Assembly: GCA_030849075.1 (NCBI GenBank)
Contig: JASAOO010002942.1
Coordinates: 1-14,391, forward strand
Length of the DNA stretch: 14,391 nt
Direction: 5' to 3'
Source: Zelonia costaricensis
Lineage: Eukaryota > Euglenozoa > Kinetoplastea > Trypanosomatida > Trypanosomatidae
The notes under the pieces were generated by a model. That model was not told the origin of the DNA. It did no database searches and worked only from the letters and a program-made list of their open reading frames with translations. Below are positions 1 to 8,110 of the stretch, piece by piece. The first letter of the stretch is position 1; every line of letters begins with the position of its first letter. A program made the translations under genes and the position numbers.

Positions 1-1
1 G

Positions 2-1057
2 CTCTACCTCGCCGGCCCGATGTCGTCCTTCAACGCCTTCGTGTCCTACATGCGCGTGCCCAGCACCGCCATGCCGCCGCGTGCCATGGCGCGCTACGCC
101 TTCAGCATTGTCCGCATCTTCGCGGTCGCCGTTGTGCTGCTCCACTACGTGCACGTGCCGGCCCTGGCGAAACACTCCTACCTCATCACGGAGATGACTT
201 TCGTGGAGCAGGCACACTACTTCTACCTGTCGCTGGCGTACCTGTGGCTCAAGTTCAGCTTCCTGTGGAAGTCGTCGCGGCTGTTCGCGATGCTCAGCGG
301 GATCGAGGTGCCGGAGGACATGCGGCGCTGCTTCAATGTGAACTACACGGTGCGTGAATTCTGGCGCGACTGGCACGCCTCCTTCAACCTGTGGATCGTG
401 CGCTACATGTACATCCCGCTGGGTGGCCGCGGCCGCGTCGCGCTGTCGGTGCTGCCCATCTTCCTCTTCATCGCCGTGTGGCACGACCCGGCGCTGCATC
501 TGATCAAGTGGGCGCTGTGCATTGCGCTGATGTTTGTGGCGGAGCTGCTGGTGAGCGGCTGCTTCGGCGTGGCGTCCCGCGCCTTCAGCCGCGAGATGGC
601 GGCTGCGGCAGCAGCGGAAGGCACCGTCGGCACTGCGGATGGGAACGCCATGGACGTAGGCAGCGCCGATGTTGCCGTGGCCCAGAAGGCCCGACGCTGC
701 GGAGTCGTCGCACGGCTGGCACGTGTGTGGGTACGGCACAGCGGCCCGCGACTGCGTGCGTGGCTGCACCGCATGCTGCGCCTTTGCGGCGGGTGTGCCG
801 CGCTGGCGGGCTTGATCTTCGCGAACCTGGTCGGCTTCTCCATGCAGAACGATGACTCCACCGGGGAGAAGGTTGGGTTCACGAAAACGCCTGTGGATGC
901 AGACAGCGCGATTGTGCGGACTCTGCGGCAGTTCACGTGGACCTTCACGCTGGGCTTCCTGCTGTACCTGTACTGCTGCATCTCGGTTGGCATCATCATG
1001 CGCGATATGGAGGCGCAGCGGCACCGCTGGCTGAAGCGACGCTACAGCTTGGCGTGA
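2..1057 (+). CDS. GUP1: GUP1-type MBOAT O-acyltransferase, 5'-truncated by window edge
   Basis: The reading frame is already open at base 2 and runs 351 residues to a TGA. The ATG at 20 is internal: the residues before it (LYLAGP) match the MAGP segment inside the complete paralogue downstream. The MBOAT core is clear: FWRDWH (His at partial residue 125), then NLWIVRYMYIP and a Gly-Gly, then a hydrophobic helix leading to WHD with the conserved MBOAT histidine at partial residue 161. This pattern is typical of GUP1 rather than DGAT/ACAT. Family knowledge: GUP1 is a multi-pass ER protein that re-acylates GPI-anchor lipid; 'glycerol uptake protein' is an older name. Hydrophobic segments flank the motifs. 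An Ala/Gly-rich insertion of about 45 residues (partial residues ~195-240) lies after the catalytic core and is absent from the paralogue. The C-terminal helices end in a basic tail. Substrate is inferred only from family. Confidence 0.93.
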   Translation, partial: LYLAGPMSSFNAFVSYMRVPSTAMPPRAMARYAFSIVRIFAVAVVLLHYVHVPALAKHSYLITEMTFVEQAHYFYLSLAYLWLKFSFLWKSSRLFAMLSGIEVPEDMRRCFNVNYTVREFWRDWHASFNLWIVRYMYIPLGGRGRVALSVLPIFLFIAVWHDPALHLIKWALCIALMFVAELLVSGCFGVASRAFSREMAAAAAAEGTVGTADGNAMDVGSADVAVAQKARRCGVVARLARVWVRHSGPRLRAWLHRMLRLCGGCAALAGLIFANLVGFSMQNDDSTGEKVGFTKTPVDADSAIVRTLRQFTWTFTLGFLLYLYCCISVGIIMRDMEAQRHRWLKRRYSLA

Positions 1058-2187
1058 GACAGAAGAGAGCAAGAAAGGTGCGAAGAAGGGAGTGGCAAGC
1101 GGTTGATCGAGGCGGTATGCGTCTCGCACGTGCATCGGCTAAAAAAAAAATAATACGATGAACCTTCTGTCCTCGACTTCAGCTTCTGTGCCCGCGCCTC
1201 GTTTTGGCCGACGCGCTTGTCTCACTCGACCCGATGCACCTTCGCGGTGCCCGCTCAATCAAGACGCGCCAACTCTCCTTGTGCGCTTGTTCCGTTTCTT
1301 GTTGTTGTTGTTGTCTTTTGTTTGCGTGTCCTCGCAGGCCCTCGTGCGCCGCTGCATGGGGGTGCCTTGAGCGGTGCGATGGGTGGACGGAGTGAGGAGG
1401 GGCAATGGGGCTGCGGCTCTTGCACTGCGGTACACCTCACACAGCAACCCGCACACCGTACCTCCCCACCCTTCGTTCACGTTTCTTCCTCCCTTCCTCC
1501 CTTCCTCCCCCTTTCGCCCCGTTTCTCCTTCCTTCTTCTTCGCACGCCTTTCGATACTCTTTCCTGTGCTCAGCTCCCTTGCCTCGTGTCGCATGCCCAT
1601 CAGTCACTCCACCCCCAATCGCACATACGCACACACACACACACATACACCAGAGTAATGGAGAAACGAGTTGGAATGGGCGAGTACACCGCTCAGCGTG
1701 TGAACAGGTGCGCCGCCGAGCATTATAAGAGCTTCCTTTGTGCGCAGTCGTTGGACTTGCCTTGCCCGCCTCCGCTTCTCCCCTTCGCCGGTGCGCACCA
1801 CTTCATCGCCATAGTTCTCTTTTTTTTTTTTTCAGTTTCCGTTGCCGTGTCTCGAGACACTGTTTAGGCATCTCTGCGCACGTTTGTGTTCGTGTGCATA
1901 TGTCTGCTTATTGTTAGTATATGTGCGAATATCTAATTTCCTGTCGATCGAGCCAAGCGAGCGGGTTGTCTTGCCTGCGAGCATGTTGTTGAGCTCGATT
2001 CCTTTTTTTTTCTTCCACAGCCTTCTTCTATTCGTGAATGTGCACAGCCGGATGACGCTGCTTGACAGCATCCTTCTTCTCCTCTTCCACTCATGAGATT
2101 ATGTGCATTTAGTTTTTGAGTATATTTGTTTTCTTGCATGAATATGTGTGTGTAGGTGCTGAGTATTACATCGGAAGGCGCCATGGA

Positions 2188-2205
2188 TGTGTGTGTGTGT
2201 GTGTG
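2188..2205 (+). repeat. (TG)9 microsatellite
   Basis: Uninterrupted TG dinucleotide tract on the + (coding) strand in the spacer after the first MBOAT gene. Confidence 0.95.
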
Positions 2206-2425
2206 ATTCTCGCCGTGCTGTCGAGCGCACAAAAACTACCTCTCCCCAACATACCACGCCCCTCACATCCTCTTTCCATCTGATCATCTGGCTACTGCTT
2301 TCGTGCTTTGCCTTTCATGTGTGTGTCTCACTCTTTTCTTTTTTGCCGCCTTTGCCTGTGTGTGCTTGTGTCGGGGTGTGTTCTTGGGTGTGTGCGCCCG
2401 TGTGAGTCGTTGTGAATGCCTCTGC

Positions 2426-2469
2426 GTGTGTGTGTGTGTGTGTATGTGTGTATGTGTGTGTGTGTGTGT
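2426..2469 (+). repeat. Interrupted TG-rich microsatellite
   Basis: TG dinucleotide tract of about 44 bases broken by two TA steps. It sits in the same spacer and has the same TG-on-coding-strand orientation. Confidence 0.9.
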
Positions 2470-3328
2470 TGCTTGCCTATGGAGGTCAGGCGTCGTCCTT
2501 ACGTTCCTTTCTTGTCCTTGGCTCGCTTTGTGATTCCAGCCGAAGCGCAGGTCATGCGGGCGGTGTTTGACATCTCTGTCCTAGCCCTTCGCTCTGCACA
2601 TGCACAACACACACACACAACACACTCATAGTTTCTCGTCTCTGTCGCTCCTTGACCTACCCATACAGAGGAGGGAGTGCAGAAGCGGTGTCCGTTGTTA
2701 CGGCGCATCGCGTGGACAGACCACTAGTGACGCCGTCGGTGAGGATTCACTTCCCCCCCCCCAAAGCACACACTCACACACACCTCCGGCACTCCGCTTC
2801 CCACAATCGCGCTCGCTCCGCTACGTCTTCCTCCTCCCATTCTGTAATTTTGTTTTTGCCTCGGAAGCGGTGAACCTTCAAGACGCGCTCTTCTCCCTTT
2901 TTTTGCTCCCTTTTTATTCCTCTGAGTATGACCCGATGCAACGTGTTGAAAACAAAAAAGAAGACAACAGCGAAACTGCAGCATCCTCGTGGGGTGAGTG
3001 ATGGCGAGTACAAGGAGGCTTTGAGCTCCCACTTCGCTTCTCCGCGCACCCCTCCACTCGCCTCCGCCAATGCTGTACACTCTACTCGTGAGCAGCTTTC
3101 ATGCTCTCACGCGTTCCACCCTTACCACCTCCCCCTCCCTCCCCACAATTTCCGCCGTGGGAGGTTGGGGGAAGGGGGCATCGCTGTTGACGCTGCGTAT
3201 GGCCCATGCAGACTCGAAACCCCCACGGTATGTGTTGCCTTTTTTTTTTTCGCGCCCTCACACTGTTTTGTTGTCCTCTTCTGCTCCTCCCATCCATGGA
3301 CGCGACGGCACACCTTACACCGCACACG

Positions 3329-3353
3329 CACACACACACACACACACACACAC
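3329..3353 (+). repeat. (CA)12 microsatellite
   Basis: Uninterrupted CA tract on the + strand. Further CA tracts at 3642-3665 (interrupted) and 4192-4209 lie between here and the start of the second MBOAT gene, so the strand bias changes from TG to CA across the spacer. Confidence 0.95.
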
Positions 3354-4109
3354 GTCGCAGCAGCGTCACTTGTCCCCGCTTTGCTGTCCCGCCAAGAAAG
3401 AAAGAAAAGTGCCCCCCCCCCCCCGCGGTTTCATTAGATTCACGTGTTCGCTTTTCCTTAGCTCCTCCCTCTTCCTCCACTCTCGCATCGTGCCGGCACA
3501 GCGCGATTGCGCCAACTTCGTGTCGGTGTGTTCCGCCTTCGCGGCAAACGTGCGCGGCCTTTGTTCTGTTGGCGCAACTTCGCACTTTGTTCACTCATAC
3601 CTTTTTTTTTTCCTCTCCCTCTTCCGCCCCTCCATCAAGCCAACACACACGCACACACACACACATCACTTAAGCACGCCTGCTGCGGTGTTGGCCAGAC
3701 CAGGGAAGTCCCTGCCAAAGGTGGCACCAGCATAGTAGATAGCGTGCGCGTAGAGCGAACGGCGAGCAAAGACGATAATTCACAACTGAGTATGTGTGTG
3801 CGCTTTGTTTTATCTTTTCTGCGCGTCTGTTGCTTCACCTGCTTTTCTTTCCACCGGTGACTCTCGCCCTTCCATCTTGGCGATCGAAGTCCTCCCTCCC
3901 CCCTGTACCCTCCCCGACTCGCCTCCTCGCCACGTTGCGCGCGAGCAGCGTCGGTCTCTCTCTGCGATCGAGCTAAGCTGTGTGTGAGAGTGTGTGTTTG
4001 GGTGTTGTGACGCCGGTGCGTGTGCCAGCACGCGCGCTTAGAGGCTCTTGCTGACACATACAGACACACGCACACGCAAGCAAGCAAGCGGTGTTGACAC
4101 ACGGTCCCA

Positions 4110-4132
4110 ACCTTCCCACGCTCCTCTTCTAG
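4110..4132 (+). promoter_or_regulatory. Candidate spliced-leader acceptor for MBOAT gene 2
   Basis: A pyrimidine-rich run ends in CTAG with the AG at 4131-4132. It would give a 5' UTR of about 400 nt for the gene starting at 4532. Other pyrimidine tracts with a following AG occur nearby, notably the T-rich run at 3602-3640, so the choice is uncertain. Confidence 0.35.
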
Positions 4133-4191
4133 GTCTTGAACCTGCCGCTCCCCCGTGCGTGCCCCTCCCCAACCCCACCCACCACCCCTCC

Positions 4192-4209
4192 CACACACAC
4201 ACACACACA
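4192..4209 (+). repeat. (CA)9 microsatellite upstream of MBOAT gene 2
   Basis: CA tract about 320 bases upstream of the ATG at 4532, just downstream of a possible splice acceptor at 4132, so probably within the 5' leader of that mRNA. Confidence 0.85.
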
Positions 4210-4531
4210 TACAGGACACTTCCGTCCACTACTCCTCCTCGGGTGTTTGTGTGGTGGGTCTTCCGCCGGTTCTCCCGTGACAGCCTTCTCCATCTTTTCT
4301 TTTCGGCTTGTTTCTCCGTTTGCCGGTGTGCTTTGTTCCCTTGGGACGCACTTCCTACTCCGCTGTGGACACCCTTCCCCCCCCCGGTCGGTCGCTCTCC
4401 CCTCCCCGTCCTCACTCTTCGCCTTCTCCCCCGAGCCGAGCCCGCAGCGCGCTGGCCCTCCCACTCAGCCCGCGTCGCCCTCCCCCTCCCCCCTCCACAC
4501 ACACATAAGGGAAAGTGAGGCGAAGAGCGCA

Positions 4532-6877
4532 ATGGCAACCTTACACGCAGACGCTTCCTACGGCGCCCACACCGCACCACTGCTGCGCCCCTCCGCAGCG
4601 CCGCTGGGTTCGCCGAGCGGCTTTGGCAGCAGCGTCACTGCAGCAGCAGCAGCAGCAGCGGCCACGTCGAGCGGCGGTGCCACAAGTCCGCACCGCGTGG
4701 GTGGGGGTCGTAACAGCGTGGCGGCCGGAGGTGGTGGTAGTATCGGTGCATCCACGCCAAGTGCGACCGACGATGCGGCACCCGTCCTGCCGCTCAACCG
4801 CAACGCCAGCGCCGGCGCCGCGCTGTCCGTGCGGCAGGCGTACCAGTCGCGTACCTCGCCCCTGTACATCATAAGCCTCCTCTCCATCATCGCTGCCGTC
4901 TCGTACCTCGGCTTCTACAGGATCGGCCTCGTGGGCCGCGAGCATCACGAGGAGCTCAAGGTGAACATGCGCCCACCGTGGGCCCTCTTCCGCTGGCTCG
5001 GCAGCTTGGGCGTGGATGTTACGGACATGCAGTGCTACTTCTTCGTCGTCGCCATCCCGCCGGCGATGCCGTACCTCATCGCGTTTCTCTTCATCTCACG
5101 GCGCCTGCGTCGCAATGCGGCGTCCAAGGCGGCGGCGGCGGTCGTGGCGGTGCGGGACTTCGGGGCTGGGGCGGCAGCAGCGAAGGTTGGAGAGGGCGGG
5201 TTCGAGTCCGGCCCCGGCAGGGGAGTCTCCCTCGTCGCACGCAAAGACGTCTCCTCCGTCCACGTGTTTCACATCTTCTCTGGGATGTTCATCGCGCTGT
5301 GCCTGTGCGGGCCGGGCATCCTCTTTGGGCTGGCGCTGATGCTCGTCAACTTCTACCTCGTCGTCCCCCTACACAAGGTGGTCTCCTTCCGGGTGTGCAT
5401 GGCCGTGATGTGGAGCTGGAACATCGCAGTTCTCTTCATCAACTACCACGCAGACGGCTACCGCTTTGCCTGGTTTGGTCTTAGCTTTCTCGACGACCTG
5501 TGGACGCCGCTGATCAAGTGGAACACGCAGTACAACATGACGGTGCTGCGTCTCATCTCCTTTAACAACGACCTGTGGGAGTCCGTGAGCTGCGGGGAGG
5601 AGCGACGCCAGAAGGCGCAGGAGAAGCACACCCGGACGTGCGTTGCGTGCGCGCAGATACGCGATCAGCACCGTCACGCACTCACGTCGCTGCCGCCCGA
5701 GGCGCTGTCGTGCTACAAGTGTCGCACCGAGTGCCCGCGGCGTGTGGAGGAGTTCACACTGGGTGCCTACCTCGGCTACATCTTCTACCTCCCGCTCTTC
5801 ATGGCTGGCCCGCTCTCCTCCTTCAACGCGTATGTGTCGTACCAGCACTACGCCGCACGCAGCATGACTGGTGCTGCGGTGTGGCGCTACGGCTTCCGCT
5901 TTCTCAGCCACGCCGTCGGGCTCGCAACGATGCTGCACTACGTGCCAATCATGGCGATTCTCCTGACGCCGGCCGCGACGGCACCTGCCGGTGGCCAGGG
6001 GGCGGTGGCCGCGGCCGTGTCATTGACCACGCCGTCCGTAACCGAGTCCGCCACGCCACTGGTGCGTACCCTGTACGCGCTGGCAGTCGCGGTCACGCCC
6101 GATGGCGTGGCCGGCGCAGGGGCGGGGGCGCACATGTCGACGACGACCATGACGGCCGCGCCGCTGAGTGCCGGGGCCGTGGCGGGGGGCTCCGTGCTGG
6201 ATCGGATGCACTTCACGGACAAGTCGTGTCTTTTTTTTCTCACGCTGGCCTTCCTGTGGGCCAAGTTTGACGTCATTTGGCGCTTCTTCCGTTTCTTCGC
6301 GCTGCTGGACGGGTTCGACCCGCCGGAGGACATGCCGCGCTGCTTCGCGAACACCGTCAACATCCAGAGCTTCTGGCGCGACTGGCACGCCTCCTTCAAC
6401 CTCTGGATCGTGCGCTACATGTACATCCCGATGGGTGGCAACCGTCACAAGTTCCTCACCATTTTCCCTATCTTCTTCTTCATCGCCATCTGGCACGACA
6501 TCGAGATGCGGCTGCTTTTCTGGGCTCTGTTCATTTGTATCGGCTTCATCCCGGAGATCGCTATTACGCTCTTCTTCGCGTCGAAGCGGAACCCGCTTGT
6601 CGTGCGGCTGAAGCGATCGCCAGTGCTGTGGCGGCACCTGCGCGTGTTCGGTACGCAGTTGTGCATGATTGAGTTGATGGTGGCGAACCTGATTGGCTTC
6701 TCAGTCGGCACGTCGGGTGCCGAGACGAGCGTGCGGCAGCTGTTCAGCGGGGTCTCCACCCTTTACAAAATCTGCGCGCCGTACTTCTTCTGGTGCGCGG
6801 CGAACGTCGCCGTCCAAGACCGCGATCAGAAGGCGTACGAGCAGCTGCAGCTGAAGATCAAGTACGGCCTCCAGTGA
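4532..6877 (+). CDS. GUP1: GUP1-type MBOAT O-acyltransferase, complete
   Basis: A 781-residue multi-pass membrane protein. The ATG at 4532 is the first in frame; the open frame continues upstream without a Met but has leader-like composition. Order: Ala/Ser/Gly-rich N-terminus (1-~108, with A8 at a GCA repeat); first helix ~111-129; helix ~168-190; Ala/Gly-rich loop ~191-240; a block of helices from ~245; a cysteine-rich loop (CxxC at 370-373 and 394-397); helices with MAGP; an Ala/Thr/Gly-rich insertion at ~479-556; then the MBOAT core FWRDWH (614-619), NLWIVRYMYIP and WHD with the conserved His655. Family knowledge: yeast and T. brucei GUP1 re-acylate the lipid of GPI anchors in the ER, which in Leishmania would affect GPI-anchored surface molecules. 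It is longer than yeast GUP1 (about 560 residues) because of the insertions. Catalytic residues look intact. Exact substrate is inferred. Confidence 0.95.
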   Translation: MATLHADASYGAHTAPLLRPSAAPLGSPSGFGSSVTAAAAAAAATSSGGATSPHRVGGGRNSVAAGGGGSIGASTPSATDDAAPVLPLNRNASAGAALSVRQAYQSRTSPLYIISLLSIIAAVSYLGFYRIGLVGREHHEELKVNMRPPWALFRWLGSLGVDVTDMQCYFFVVAIPPAMPYLIAFLFISRRLRRNAASKAAAAVVAVRDFGAGAAAAKVGEGGFESGPGRGVSLVARKDVSSVHVFHIFSGMFIALCLCGPGILFGLALMLVNFYLVVPLHKVVSFRVCMAVMWSWNIAVLFINYHADGYRFAWFGLSFLDDLWTPLIKWNTQYNMTVLRLISFNNDLWESVSCGEERRQKAQEKHTRTCVACAQIRDQHRHALTSLPPEALSCYKCRTECPRRVEEFTLGAYLGYIFYLPLFMAGPLSSFNAYVSYQHYAARSMTGAAVWRYGFRFLSHAVGLATMLHYVPIMAILLTPAATAPAGGQGAVAAAVSLTTPSVTESATPLVRTLYALAVAVTPDGVAGAGAGAHMSTTTMTAAPLSAGAVAGGSVLDRMHFTDKSCLFFLTLAFLWAKFDVIWRFFRFFALLDGFDPPEDMPRCFANTVNIQSFWRDWHASFNLWIVRYMYIPMGGNRHKFLTIFPIFFFIAIWHDIEMRLLFWALFICIGFIPEIAITLFFASKRNPLVVRLKRSPVLWRHLRVFGTQLCMIELMVANLIGFSVGTSGAETSVRQLFSGVSTLYKICAPYFFWCAANVAVQDRDQKAYEQLQLKIKYGLQ
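4640..4663 (+). repeat. GCA trinucleotide repeat encoding poly-Ala
   Basis: Six GCA codons followed by GCG and GCC encode eight alanines in the disordered N-terminus of the second MBOAT protein. Such a tract may vary in length between strains. Confidence 0.9.
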
Positions 6878-7487
6878 CCGCCGCGCAGTGGGCAGAGACG
6901 GGACGCAACCTCCCTCCTCCTCCTTCACCGCGCCCTCCCTATCCCACATAAAGCGAGGCGGTAAGAGAGCCCGTCTGCACTTGTGCTCCTCGTGATGTGC
7001 GCACCCCCGTGGAGAGACAGGAGACACATGCTCTGATGCGTGTGTGTGTGGGGGGCGGTGAGTGAGTGGGTGGGTTGGTGGTGGGGGGGGGCTTGACCTG
7101 CGTCTTGATGTGTATTTGCGTCTCTCTCTCTTTCTCCCGCCGTGCGTGTCCACGCAGTGGTTTGTGTTTCACCGTTGCGCCATCCATTAATGCGATAAGA
7201 ACCTCGTTGTAAGGCAGCACCACAGAGGGTGGGTGGGGGGGGGCGGGAGACACCCCTACTCAGCCTCCGCGTGAACCGTGACAGCACATGGTGTTGTGCG
7301 CGTCATGTGGTGGGGGGGGGAGGAGAGGTGCGGGCGCCGTACAGCGGGGAGCGGTGCGGTCCAGTCCATCTCAACCAAGCCGCGTCACCGCTTCACTTGC
7401 GTCGGTGTCCGCGCGCAGTTGAAGTAGGTGTGCCGCACGCCAAGAGTTCGTTTCTGTGATCGAAACTGAGAGGCGAACAGGTTGGTA

Positions 7488-7491
<4 letters not shown>

Positions 7492-7528
<37 letters not shown>
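7492..7528 (+). repeat. (TG)18 microsatellite
   Basis: Perfect TG tract of 37 bases on the coding strand in the presumed 3' UTR of the second MBOAT gene, among the longest in the window. Confidence 0.97.
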
Positions 7529-7529
<1 letters not shown>

Positions 7530-7940
7530 GCACCTCGCCTGAAAGGCGCGCCGTGCCATCGCATCTGTGGCGCACATGAATGGACCCTCTCCACCTACTA
7601 CTCTCCTCGACAACGTGCCTCTAATCGAGCGCACCACAAGCTGCGCGCTCTGGACACACGGTCGCCAAAAGAAGAGAAAAGGAAAAACCACAAGCTCACG
7701 TGCGGGTACACAGTCGCCGATCGAACGTGGTTGAGCACAGGTGTAGTGTGTGGAGGCGCGGTTGAGTGAGTCTGTCTCGGTAGGATCAGTCCCCTTCGTG
7801 CGTTCTCTCCCCCAACCCCCTCAGCCCCTTCGCCTTTTCTGAGGGTCGTCTCTCACCGCCTTCGCTAGCTTGCACACTTCTTCCGCACTGCCGCTGTCGT
7901 TGATCACTCGGCGGGCTCCTCTTGACGTTGTGGCGGCTTC

Positions 7941-7966
7941 TGTTTTTTTTTTCGGTTTTCTCGTAG
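7941..7966 (+). promoter_or_regulatory. Spliced-leader acceptor candidate for PAP2 gene
   Basis: A T-rich run (T9, then TTTTC) ends in TCGTAG, with the AG at 7965-7966. This is the classic trypanosomatid polypyrimidine tract plus AG and would give a 5' UTR of about 145 nt before the ATG at 8111. A second AG after CTCTCC at about 7987 is an alternative. Confidence 0.65.
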
Positions 7967-8110
7967 CTTCTTTTCTCTGCTCTCCAGCCTCCCCACCACA
8001 CGCTGCTAGTCCCCCCCCCACGCTCCATTGTTGCCACGACGCAACGCCCTCTCTCTCCCCTTCTGACCAGCGCGCACTGCTTGTGCGTGGGCCTATTCTG
8101 CTTTGTAGAC

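Larger units (their letters stand above)
1058..4531. other. Long intergenic spacer between the two MBOAT genes
   Basis: About 3.5 kb without a convincing gene. Every open frame translates into low-complexity Ser/Pro/His/Cys/Val peptide produced by pyrimidine runs and TG/CA tracts, with none of the codon bias of the neighbouring genes. It should contain the 3' UTR of the upstream gene, a polyadenylation region and the 5' UTR of the downstream gene. Notable contents are an A10 run at 1141-1150, T11-12 runs near 1820, 3240 and 3602, C-runs near 2753 and 3411, and several dinucleotide tracts listed separately. The spacer is about three times longer than the others here, so a degenerate retroposon (SIDER type) or an unrecognised non-coding RNA could be hidden in it; I cannot identify either by eye. 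Confidence 0.75.
6878..8110. other. Intergenic spacer, MBOAT gene 2 to PAP2 gene
   Basis: No credible gene; open frames are low-complexity. The first ~700 bases are G/T-rich with several G7-G9 runs (for example near 7081, 7227 and 7313) and a long TG tract, fitting a 3' UTR. From about 7780 the strand becomes pyrimidine-rich and leads to a splice acceptor candidate ahead of the phosphatase gene. Confidence 0.8.

Noticed and set aside
1217..1867. 216-codon open frame in the first spacer
   Set aside because: The translation is Ser/Pro/His/Phe low-complexity with no domain, and its codon use does not match neighbouring genes.
3070..3735. 221-codon open frame in the first spacer
   Set aside because: It runs through CA tracts and T/C homopolymers and gives His-Thr repeats; it is a by-product of pyrimidine-rich sequence.
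4136..4531. In-frame open extension upstream of the second MBOAT gene
   Set aside because: It has no in-frame ATG, reads as Pro/Ser/His/Thr low-complexity peptide and includes a CA tract, so it is leader sequence that happens to lack stops.
5199..5209. GGTTCGAGTCC, a perfect tRNA/Pol III B-box match
   Set aside because: It lies inside the MBOAT coding frame (Gly/Phe/Glu/Ser codons). No proper A-box or cloverleaf can be drawn around it and the T-stem is imperfect.
6312..6322. Second B-box-like sequence, GGTTCGACCCG
   Set aside because: It is within conserved MBOAT codons with no tRNA fold nearby.
8081..8110. Earlier start for the phosphatase gene
   Set aside because: The codon at 8081 is TTG, not ATG. 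The ATG at 8111 is the first usable start and fits the splice acceptor.
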